The notes under the pieces were generated by a model. The model made no database searches. It saw nothing but the letters and a program-made list of their open reading frames with translations, and had not been told where the DNA came from. Shown piece after piece: positions 56,572 to 64,000 of a DNA stretch of 64,000 nt. The first letter of the stretch is position 1. Every line of letters begins with the position of its first letter. Made by a program: the position numbers and the translations under genes. Source of the DNA: Hymenobacter lapidarius (GTDB lineage Bacteria; Bacteroidota; Bacteroidia; Cytophagales; Hymenobacteraceae); the NCBI RefSeq assembly GCF_001816145.1, contig NZ_MDZB01000093.1:1-64000 (forward strand), written 5' to 3'.

Positions 56572-59500
56572 TTAAAAGCCGATGCGCACGCCGGCGATGA
56601 ACGTCCGGGAGCTGGGGAAGGCGTTGTAGTCCGTGTTCAGGCTCAGGTTGGAGTTACCGAAGGAGTTCACCTCGGGGTCGTAGCCGGTGTAGTCGGTGAT
56701 GGTAATGAGGTTCTGGCCGGTCACGTAAATGCTGGCCGCTTTCACCGTTTTGTTCATGCCCGCGGGCACGGGAATGGTGTAGGAGATGGTGGCCGTTTTG
56801 AGGCGCACGAAGCTGCCGTCTTCCACCACGTCGCTGGTAATGCCGGTGTTGCGGCGTAGCACGCTGTTGGCCTTGGGGATGGTATTGCTGGTGCCGGGCC
56901 CGGTCCAGCGGTCTAGCACGGCCTTCACTTTGTTGGGGGCCACAAAGCCCGACTCCAACTCGTAGCGGTTGAGGTTGAGCACGCTGCTGCCTTCCACGCC
57001 CTGAATGAACAGGCTCAGCCCCAGAGGCCCGAAGGTGAAGTTGTTGGTGACGCCATAAATGAAATCGGGCTGGGCCTGGCCCACGATAATGCGGTCGCCG
57101 CCGTCGATGCGGTTATTGCCGTTCAGGTCGGCGTAGCGCGGGTCGCCGGGGCGCACGCGGTCGGTGATGCCGCTCTCCGCGATTTCCTGCGGGGTCTGCC
57201 AGATACCCAGGAACTGGTAGCCGTAGAAAGCCCCAATGGGCTGACCCACGCGCAGGATGCCGGTGTTGCCCGCCGCGCCGGGAAATACGCTGCCGCTCGA
57301 CTGCCCCACAAACCGCTCTCGCTCGCCGTTCAGGTCTAGTACTTTGTTGCGGTTGAGCGAGAAGTTCAGGTTGGTTTTCCAGCCGAAGCGGGCGCCCTCC
57401 ACGTTCACCGTGTTCAGGCCCAGCTCGAAGCCCTTGTTCTGCACGCTGCCCGAGTTCAACAGGATGTTGGAGAAGCCCGAAGTTTGCGGGATGGACACCT
57501 GCAGCAGCAGGTCGCTGGTCTTTTTATAGTAATAGTCGGCCGTCAGCAACACCCGGTTTTTCAGGATGCCGATGTCGATGCCGAAGTCAGAAGAAGCCGT
57601 GGACTCCCAGGTCAGGTCGGGGTTGGGAATGTTGGAGGCCGTGAGGCCCACCAGGCGGGTGGTGCCGCCGGTGTAGGGGTTGAGGCCGTAGCGGGCCAGC
57701 GACTGGTACGAGCCGATTTCCTGGTTGCCGGTGATGCCGTAGCTGGCGCGCAGCTTCAGGTCGCTGAACACGGGCAGGGACTTCATGAAGTTTTCGTCGA
57801 TGACGCGGTAGGCCACGGCTGCCGACGGGAAATAGCCGAACTTGTTGTTATCGCCGAAGCGCGACGAGCCGTCGGCCCGCATCGTGAAGGTGACCAGGTA
57901 CTTCTCGAACAGCCGATAGTTTATCCGGCCAAAATACGAGGCCAGCGTGTTGGAATTGCGCCCCGAGCCGGGCGTGAGCACGTTGCCGCCAATGCCCAGG
58001 TTGTCGTTGCCCAGGGCATTGGTGAACAGGTTGCTCACCGAGGCGTTGTAGCGCTCATTCACGAATTCCTGGAACGTGAGGCCCGCCACTACGTTCAGGG
58101 CGTTGTTCTCGTTGAGCTTACGGTCAAAAGTCAGCGTGTTCTCGTTGAGCCAGCTGTAGTTTGTGGCCGAGCCTTTGAAGGCGAAGCCGTTGGTGTTCTG
58201 CCCCACAAACACGGTGGAGGGAATGAAGCGGTTTTCCTGGCTGTTGAAGAGGTCGATGCCACCGGAAATGCGCAGCTTCAGGCCGCGCGCGATTTCGTAG
58301 GTGCCGGCGGCGTTCAGCAGGCCACGCAGCACGTTCTGCTCGTTGCGAACACTTTCGGCGTAGGCCACCGGGTTGCCCCCGATTTCCACGTAGGGCTGGG
58401 GCTGGTTGTCGAGAGTGAAGTTGCCGTTGGCGTCGCGCACGGGCACGGCCGGGTTGAAGCGTAGGGCGTCGAGCACGGTGCCGCCGCTGCTACCGCCGTC
58501 GGTGTTCACATTGGCCCGCTGCTGCTGGGTGCGCGAGAGCTGGCTGGTGAAGTTGAAGTTGATTTTGTCGCTCACCTTGCGGTCCAGGTTCAGGCGCACC
58601 GAGCCGCGCTTGAAGCCCGAGTTTATGATGATGCCTTCCTGGTCGAAGTAGTTAAAGCTCAGGTTGTAGCGGGTTTCTTCGTTGCCGCCGCTGAAGCCCA
58701 GTTGGTAGTTACCCATGCGGGCTGCACGGAAAATCTCATCCTGCCAGTCGGTGCCTTTGCCCAGGTCCGCAATCTGCTCCTGGGTGTAGGGCAATGCCCG
58801 GACTTGGGTGGGGTTTTCCTGGTTGTTTAGCGTTTGTACCTCGTTGAGGTAGGTGGCAAACTCGCGGGCGTTCAGCAGCTCGTACGGCTTGCGCACGGTG
58901 TTGAGGCCGGTGTATGCCTCAAAATCGATGACGTTGCGGCCGGCCTTGCCTTTTTTGGTGGTCACAATCACCACGCCGTTGGCCCCGCGCGAGCCGTAGA
59001 TGGCCGTGGCCGAGGCATCCTTCAGCACCTCGATGCTCTCGATGTCGGACGGGTTGATGGAGTTCAGGTCGCCAGCGCCCGGAAAGCCGTCAATCACGAA
59101 CAGCGGCTCGTTGCCGGAGTTGATGGAGTTGGTGCCCCGGATGCGGATGGACACCCCACCGCCCGGCTCGGAGTTGGTCTGGGTAACCTGCACGCCGCTC
59201 ACACGGCCCTGCAGAATCTGCTCGGCGCGGGCAATTGGCACTTCCGCCACCTGCTCGGCCGAGATAGAGGCCACCGCCCCGGTCAGGTCCTGGCGCCGCT
59301 GGGTGCCGTAGCCCACCACCACCACGTCGTTAAGGTCGGTGCTCTTCTCCTTGAGGCGGACCGGCTCCACAGTGGCGCCGCTGCCCACGCGCCTCTCCAC
59401 GGCTTCAAAGCCGATGAAGGAGTACACCAGCACGGCATCGTCGCCGGCCACGGGCAACGTGAACTTGCCTTCGGCATCGGTGGCGGTGCCCAGCGTGGTG

Positions 59501-59643
59501 CCTTTTACTACCACCGAAACACCCGGCAGCGGGCTCCGGTCCGCAGCGCTCAGGACCGTGCCGGTTACTTGACGGGTCTGGGCCTGCGCGGAATAAGCCG
59601 CGGCTACGGCCAGAGGTATTAGCAGTAGAGTACTTGTTCGCAT
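56572..59643 (-). CDS. SusC/RagA-family TonB-dependent outer-membrane transporter
   Basis: 1023 residues. Signal peptide (LLLIPLAVAAAYSAQAQ), carboxypeptidase-D-like domain (VTGTVLSAADRSPLPGVSVVV), TonB box (DVVVVGYGTQRR), plug with SusC signature (LFVIDGFPGAGDLNS, VLKDASATAIYGSRGANGVVIVTT), long barrel, final strand RTFIAGVRIGF. It leads the minus-strand operon susC-susD-lyase-GH88-SDR-GH2-kduI behind the operator at 59730. Likely cargo is a uronate-rich oligosaccharide. Confidence 0.95.
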   Translation of the reverse strand: MRTSTLLLIPLAVAAAYSAQAQTRQVTGTVLSAADRSPLPGVSVVVKGTTLGTATDAEGKFTLPVAGDDAVLVYSFIGFEAVERRVGSGATVEPVRLKEKSTDLNDVVVVGYGTQRRQDLTGAVASISAEQVAEVPIARAEQILQGRVSGVQVTQTNSEPGGGVSIRIRGTNSINSGNEPLFVIDGFPGAGDLNSINPSDIESIEVLKDASATAIYGSRGANGVVIVTTKKGKAGRNVIDFEAYTGLNTVRKPYELLNAREFATYLNEVQTLNNQENPTQVRALPYTQEQIADLGKGTDWQDEIFRAARMGNYQLGFSGGNEETRYNLSFNYFDQEGIIINSGFKRGSVRLNLDRKVSDKINFNFTSQLSRTQQQRANVNTDGGSSGGTVLDALRFNPAVPVRDANGNFTLDNQPQPYVEIGGNPVAYAESVRNEQNVLRGLLNAAGTYEIARGLKLRISGGIDLFNSQENRFIPSTVFVGQNTNGFAFKGSATNYSWLNENTLTFDRKLNENNALNVVAGLTFQEFVNERYNASVSNLFTNALGNDNLGIGGNVLTPGSGRNSNTLASYFGRINYRLFEKYLVTFTMRADGSSRFGDNNKFGYFPSAAVAYRVIDENFMKSLPVFSDLKLRASYGITGNQEIGSYQSLARYGLNPYTGGTTRLVGLTASNIPNPDLTWESTASSDFGIDIGILKNRVLLTADYYYKKTSDLLLQVSIPQTSGFSNILLNSGSVQNKGFELGLNTVNVEGARFGWKTNLNFSLNRNKVLDLNGERERFVGQSSGSVFPGAAGNTGILRVGQPIGAFYGYQFLGIWQTPQEIAESGITDRVRPGDPRYADLNGNNRIDGGDRIIVGQAQPDFIYGVTNNFTFGPLGLSLFIQGVEGSSVLNLNRYELESGFVAPNKVKAVLDRWTGPGTSNTIPKANSVLRRNTGITSDVVEDGSFVRLKTATISYTIPVPAGMNKTVKAASIYVTGQNLITITDYTGYDPEVNSFGNSNLSLNTDYNAFPSSRTFIAGVRIGF

Positions 59644-59729
59644 GGGTCAGAAGATTTAAGTAAGAATCTTGTTTGGGGCGTTAATTCCGTGTAAACATCC
59701 ATTTATTAAACATTTTAACCTATGTTTTT

Positions 59730-59750
59730 TTACGTAAACGTTTGCGCTAA
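59730..59750. promoter_or_regulatory. LacI-type operator before second susC operon
   Basis: TTACGTAAACGTTTGCGCTA is the best match to the consensus in the window, core AAACGTTT at 59736-59743. It lies 87 bases upstream of the susC start. The IS at 59843 inserted about 90 bases further out, leaving the site untouched. Confidence 0.8.
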
Positions 59751-59915
59751 TCTGAGGTGGCTGACTAACTCTGGACAGAACAGGGTGGTATCTTCCCTCT
59801 GTCCTGAAAGACACACCAAAACCCGACAAACGGCGCTAATTTGGAGAGCATCAAAAAGGGTGGGGAAGTAGGGGGCAAGCACCTGTTGGCTTAACTTGGG
59901 AAGCCATCTCTGTCG

Positions 59916-60629
59916 TTGAACGCCACGCCCCAACCAGCTGCTGCTGCTATCTTATCCGGTATTGACCGGCTGGCGGCGGTCTACCAGCTCAAGATTCATC
60001 TGCTAGGTATCAGCCCGCAGATTTGCCGGCGCGTGTTGGTACAGGGCGATACGACGCTGGCCGAACTGCATCACGTCTTCCAGGTGGCGATGGGCTGGGA
60101 CAACTGGCACCTGCACCGTTTTAAGCTCTGGGGCAAAGAACACGGGATTCCATATGCCGGCGGCATCTACTTTGCCGACGATACCCACCGGGTTCACCTG
60201 GGCGATTTCCCGTGGCGGGTCAACGACAAGTTTACCTACACCTATGACTTCGGCGATTACTGGCTCCACCAAGTGCGCGTGGAACAGGTGTTTCCCCCGA
60301 CTGCCTTAGCGGCTCACCCGGTGTGCGTGAGTGGCCGCCGGGCCTGCCCACCGGAGGAGGTCGGCGGTCCCAGGGGCTACAACCAACGGACGCTTGACCA
60401 GTTTGGCTGGGCCTACGAAGCCCGTGACCGCCTACTGGCCGGCGAGGACATCCGGGAGGACGACGTGCCGACTTGGTTCTGGACCTTTCGGCCGGAGCAT
60501 TTCGACAAGGAGCAAGTCAACGAACGCCTGGCGCAAGTGTATCAACTTAAGGGTAATCCCGATTTTCTGTATTCACAGGGCGGCTACGACTACTTTTTCG
60601 CGCCTTCCGCCGGACCGAATTCGCATTAA
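59916..60629 (+). CDS. Plasmid pRiA4b ORF-3-like protein, IS passenger
   Basis: 237 residues from a TTG start; no ATG lies in the early part. Recognisable: YQLKIHLLGISPQICRRVLV, LAELHHVFQVAMGWDNWHLHRF, FTYTYDFGDYWLHQVRVE and CPPEEVGGPRGY. This is the pRiA4b ORF-3 family, common in mobile elements. Biochemical role is unknown. The frame is intact, unlike the two genes behind it. Confidence 0.8.
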   Translation: MNATPQPAAAAILSGIDRLAAVYQLKIHLLGISPQICRRVLVQGDTTLAELHHVFQVAMGWDNWHLHRFKLWGKEHGIPYAGGIYFADDTHRVHLGDFPWRVNDKFTYTYDFGDYWLHQVRVEQVFPPTALAAHPVCVSGRRACPPEEVGGPRGYNQRTLDQFGWAYEARDRLLAGEDIREDDVPTWFWTFRPEHFDKEQVNERLAQVYQLKGNPDFLYSQGGYDYFFAPSAGPNSH

Positions 60630-60674
60630 GAAAACCAGATGGTTTTTATGATACGGCAGGAATAGCTTTGCGCC

Positions 60675-61292
60675 ATGCAACAGGCCGTCATTTTCGTGCG
60701 CGTCTCCAAAAAGGAGCAGGACTACCAGCGACAGGTCGAAGACCTGCGCGCCGTAGCCCAGAACCAAGCGGTGCAGGTCGTGGCCGAGATTTCGGAGAAG
60801 ATTAGCGGAGCCAAGTGAAATCAGGACCGGGAGAGGATTCAGCAGTTGCTGGAACTGAGCCCCCGGGGCGCCATCCAGAAAGTATTGGTGAGCGAAGTCT
60901 CGCGTTTGGGCCGCTCTACGGTGGAAGTGCTGCAAATCGTCGAGGAACTGACGCAGTTAGGCGTCAGCATCTACGTCCAAAACTTCGGGATTGAAACGCT
61001 CAAAAACGACAAACGCAATCCGGTGGCCCAGTTCATGTTCACGCTACTAGCCGAATTTGCCCGCCTGGAACGCGAGACTCTGCGCGAGCGCATTCTCTCT
61101 GGCATGGACGAGGCGCGCCGTCAAGGCGTCAAAATCGGCCGCCCGGCGGGCACCACGGAGGAGAAGGCCGTTTTTCTGAAAAAGTATGCGGCCGTCGCCC
61201 GGCAACTACGCGCGGGCCTGAGTGTACGTAACACGGCCAAGCTCTGCGACGTGGCCATCAATACGGTTCACAAAGTGAAAGCCTTGCTGTAA
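60675..61292 (+). pseudogene. Serine recombinase (resolvase) with internal stop, IS passenger
   Basis: Reads MQQAVIFVRVSKKEQDYQRQ with the catalytic Ser in VRVSKKEQD, then a TGA at 60816 (codon 48, ISGAK-stop-NQDRERIQQ), and continues in the same frame to the end. Later motifs: VSEVSRLGRSTVEVLQIVEEL, FMFTLLAEFARLERETLRERI, and a C-terminal HTH (SVRNTAKLCDVAINTVHKV). The stop probably replaced an Arg codon (CGA). A shorter product could start at 60846 but would lack the catalytic Ser. Confidence 0.8.
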
Positions 61293-61311
61293 TCCCTAAC
61301 TCCCCAGTCCC

Positions 61312-62702
61312 ATGAACTTCAAACTACAACTGGTGGCGTGCCCCCCGGACGGCGACGAGCCCGCTATCGAAGATGTGTCTGCTTGGACCCGCGAGGACCT
61401 GAGCTTAGCCAGTGTGGGCCTGACGCTGGCCGAGTCCAAAGCACTGCTGCAGCGCATCCAGCAGAAAGTGATTGCGCAGCAGGTGGCCACGCATTTTCAA
61501 GCGCAGCAGCCCGCCGGCTTACGGAAGAAGGGCAGCTAACCGCTCCAGCTGAAAACCTTGTTTGGGAACGTCACGGTCGACAATCCGCGCTACTACTTAC
61601 CGCCCGCCGAGGCGGGACCGAAAACCTATAGCCTCCTCCAACACCTCTTTCCGCAGCACGTGACCCCGGAGCGGTTGTATTTGGAAACCAAGTGGGGCAG
61701 TCTCATCTCGTACCAAAAAACGGCCGATTTGCTCCGCTACGTGTTGCCCATTGCCGCGAAGCTCATGGGCACGACCGTCCAGCAGCACCTGCACGCGGTG
61801 GTCGAAGCCCAGGAACAGCAGCTGCCCGCGGAGGTGGCCTCTTTCCAAGGCATTTGTCAGCGCGACCGCGAGGCCGTGCCGTGCCTGCCCCGCCCGCTGG
61901 TGGTCGGCCTCAACGGCGGCTACGTCCGGCACTGGCACAAAAAAAGTTGTTTCGAGGTGATTGCGGGCAAAAGCATTCCCGCCGAAGGGGCCGCCAAATG
62001 CTTCGGCTTCGTGCAGGAAGTAGACGCCAAGCCGCGCCGGCGGGTGTTCGAGGTGCTGCGCTCGCAAGGCATACAGGCCAATCAGTCGGTGGAATTCTTT
62101 ACCGACGGCGCCTCCATTCTGCGGTCGCTGACCAGCTACCTGGGTGCGAAGTCGCGTCACATCCTGGACTGGTTTCATCTGACGATGCGCATGACGGTGC
62201 TTAACCAGTACGCGCTGGGCGTCGTCCAAGTAGATGCAACAGGGGGAAGGCGCTGCAGAAAGGCTTGACTAGCATCAAATGGCACCTCTGGCACGGCAAC
62301 GCGGAGCGGGCCCTGGAAAAAATAAGGGACTTGGACGACACACTGGCCACGCACCAAAACGACCCGCTCGTGGCCAAGAAATACAGCAAGTGGAAGCCAA
62401 TGACCCGATTGATTGCTGATTTTTACACCTACGTGGAGCAGAAAAGTGGCTTCATTGTGGACTACTCGGAGCATCATCGCTACGGCAAACGCGTCTCCAC
62501 GGGCTTTGTCAAATTGGCGGTGAATCAAGTGCTAGCCAAGCGAATGGCGAAGCGGCAACAACTGCAGTGGACTAAAAAAGGGGCGCACCTGCTTGTGCAG
62601 GCCCGCACGAAGGTGCTCAACGAGGAATGGGAAGACTGTTTTCGGCAGCAGTATCCCGGCTTCCGGTCAGTGCCAGCAGAACCGATGCAGATGGCCGCCT
62701 AA
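61312..62702 (+). pseudogene. ISKra4-family transposase, broken by one stop and one frameshift
   Basis: The start MNFKLQLVACPPDGDEPAIE runs to a TAA at 61537, resumes in the same frame (LKTLFGNVTVDNPRYYLPPAE), and continues through PLVVGLNGGYVRHW, EFFTDGASILRSL and HILDWFHLTMRM. This DWFH(x)xMR block is typical of ISKra4 transposases. Near 62242-62246 a run of five Gs seems to lack one; after it the second frame gives TSIKWHLWHGNAERALEKI to the C-terminus. It is not functional as given. Confidence 0.82.
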
Positions 62703-62733
62703 CCCAAGTGCCCCACACTTTTTGATGCTCTCC

Positions 62734-63495
62734 AACACCGTGACCATCACGGCTGCGCCGACGGCGACCTTCGGCTATGCCTCTGCAGTAAACTGCGAAG
62801 GTGCGGGCCTCGTAACTGCCGCGCTGGCCACGGGCGCCACGGCGGGCACGTTCTCCTCAACCACGGGCCTGGCCATCAACGCCATCACCGGCGCTGTTGA
62901 CCTAGCCACTTCGACGCCGGGTACCTACACCGTGACCAACACGGTGGCGGCCGCGGGCGGCTGCGCCGCGGCGATGGCCACGGCTACTTTCACGGTAATC
63001 GCTCGTCCGGTGCTGACGGCCACCTACACCGGCACTACTACCACGCTGACAGCGAGTACGGCTACCGGCAACCAGTTCTTCATGAACGGCGTGGCCATTG
63101 CTGGCGCGACGGGCCAGACCTACGTTGTGAACGGCACGACTGCTCAGCTCGGCTCCTACACTGTAGTCACCACCAGCGCTCAGGGCTGTACCTCGCTGCC
63201 TTCAACTGCGCTGGTAGTGACGTCGAGCGTAAAGCCCGTGGCGGGCAGCACGCTGCGCCTTTACCCTAACCCTACGCCGGACGGCCGATTCAACGTGGAG
63301 CTGATTGGCTACACTAAGGCCGTGGAGCTGAACGTGTACAACGCCCTGGGCCAAGTAGTATACTCCGCCATGCTTAAGGCAACGGCTGGGACGCGGGTGC
63401 AGCCCATTGATATGATGCTGCTGTCCTCGGGCGTGTACGGATTGTTCATCAAGACCGAAGGGGGGCTCGACACACGGCGGGTTGTGAAGCAGTAA
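62734..63495 (+). pseudogene. C-terminal fragment of a T9SS-exported surface protein
   Basis: Directly after the right end of the IS, an open frame of about 253 codons without its own start encodes Thr/Ala-rich beta-sandwich repeats (VTITAAPTATFGYA, GTYTVTNTVAAAGGC). It ends with a T9SS type A sorting domain (LRLYPNPTPDGRFNVELIGY to RRVVKQ). The 5' part is not on the other side of the IS, so the gene was beheaded by insertion plus deletion. Confidence 0.75.
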
Positions 63496-63838
63496 CGCCT
63501 TCGCTGCTGCGCTCGGACTGACTTTCAGTGCGGACCGGATAGGTCGGAGCTTTTTTTATGGTTGGAAACCCCGGCGGCTTCTCAACTCTTGTGTGAGTTG
63601 TGCGGAACGCTACCGAATAGGTCTCAGCCAAGCCGCTAGTCGTTTAGGTAAGCATAACGGTGGTGTTTGGCATTTAAACGGTTAAAAAAAAGAGCAGCCC
63701 ACACCAAGGTGCGCAGGAGCACCTGCAATAAAATCAATTCGCTTAAAATTATAAGCAACGGCCATAGGTACTTGTGTAACCGTAGGGCACTTAGACCGTA
63801 ACTTTTTTATAACATGTTTTCAGTCTGATAAAATTCGC
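63496..63838. other. Intergenic stretch
   Basis: About 340 bases, moderately AT-rich. A weak hairpin with a T run (about 63531-63557) may terminate the T9SS fragment. Nothing else recognisable. Confidence 0.4.
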
Positions 63839-64000
63839 ATGCAGACGCTTCGATGGGAAGAAATTGCGGCCCTCCTGGAAGATTACCGGCAGCTACGCGT
63901 AACACTAGGGACCACGCCGCCATTAGACCATCCAGCCCTTGTAGCCTTGGAGGAGGAGTGGCGTCGACGCGCCCCTCGGAGCAAGACCTTGGCACAGGTT
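63839..64000 (+). CDS. Start of an unrecognised gene, cut by the window edge
   Basis: An ATG at 63839 opens a frame to the end of the window, 54 codons: MQTLRWEEIAALLEDYRQLR, then TPPLDHPALVALEEEWRRR. It is strongly helical and charged, with no recognisable motif. It follows an AT-rich leader, which supports but does not prove that it is real. Confidence 0.4.
   Translation, partial: MQTLRWEEIAALLEDYRQLRVTLGTTPPLDHPALVALEEEWRRRAPRSKTLAQV

Larger units (their letters stand above)
59843..62733. mobile_element. 2.9-kb ISKra4-type element with passenger genes
   Basis: Imperfect 24-bp terminal inverted repeats: 59843-59866 (GGAGAGCATCAAAAAGGGTG...) and 62710-62733, two mismatches. Inside, all on the plus strand: a pRiA4b ORF-3-like gene, a serine recombinase with one nonsense codon, and an ISKra4-type transposase with one nonsense codon and one frameshift. 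No clear target duplication was found. Short non-coding copies of the ends are the MITEs at 46142 and 47969. It separates the susC promoter from a beheaded T9SS gene, so a deletion or rearrangement has occurred here. Confidence 0.75.

Noticed and set aside
59643..59842. A gene between second susC and the IS
   Set aside because: The short frames there have no start or composition in favour; the stretch holds the operator and promoter region.
1..64000. tRNA or rRNA genes, CRISPR arrays, plasmid origins
   Set aside because: Looked for by eye on both strands; no clover-leaf with CCA-adjacent arms, no rRNA-like conserved blocks, no regular direct-repeat array and no replication gene were seen.

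Overview
The window comes from a GC-rich member of the Bacteroidota, most likely Hymenobacter or a close relative in the Cytophagales. The evidence is two SusC/SusD pairs, T9SS C-terminal sorting domains on secreted enzymes, lipoproteins, near-absent Shine-Dalgarno sequences and a Bacteroidota-type tyrosine integrase. The genus is inferred from gene style only. No rRNA, tRNA or CRISPR array was seen.

Layout. 1-4.7 kb: three ordinary minus-strand genes (GH15 glucoamylase/trehalase, MscS channel, M20 amidohydrolase). 4.9-9.5 kb: a scrapyard of decayed mobile DNA (IS481, IS1 and IS630 relics, a truncated deaminase) around one intact tyrosine integrase. 9.7-18.2 kb: two divergent GH3 genes, an intact IS982 element, and a secreted clan GH-A glycosidase. 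18.5-23 kb: uxaC-kdgK-eda-hexuronate MFS transporter. 23-24 kb: a divergent LacI-type regulator. 24.4-40 kb: a long plus-strand operon of susC, susD, GH2 beta-glucuronidase, an agarase-like GH, GH10 xylanase, GH3, UxuB-type SDR, UxuA and a FucP-like MFS transporter. 40.4-45.8 kb: an 1800-residue modular T9SS enzyme on the minus strand. 46.5-47.7 kb: a DUF4861 gene flanked by two MITEs. 48.4-59.6 kb: a minus-strand operon read as susC, susD, PL38-like lyase, GH88, SDR, GH2, kduI. 59.8-62.7 kb: a 2.9-kb IS with passenger genes and a decayed transposase. After it come a T9SS gene fragment and the start of an unknown gene.

How it works together. The locus encodes a nearly complete route from uronate-containing polysaccharide (glucuronoxylan, glucuronan or similar) to central metabolism. 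Secreted GH10, GH3 and GH-A enzymes and the lyase cut the polymer, and two SusCD pairs import oligomers. GH2, GH3 and GH88 release glucuronate, xylose/glucose and unsaturated uronate. Glucuronate then passes through UxaC, the SDR, UxuA, KdgK and Eda to pyruvate and glyceraldehyde-3-phosphate. Unsaturated uronate passes through KduI and an SDR to the same 2-keto-3-deoxygluconate. Six near-identical palindromes centred on AAACGTTT lie in front of the GH3 pair, the GH-A gene, uxaC, the first susC/lacI, the 1800-residue gene and the second susC. They suggest one LacI-controlled regulon covering almost everything from 9.7 to 59.6 kb.

Caution. Four otherwise healthy genes (GH3, susD, FucP-like transporter, kduI) and one transposase each carry what looks like a single missing G or C. 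This pattern fits base-calling or assembly error at least as well as real mutation.
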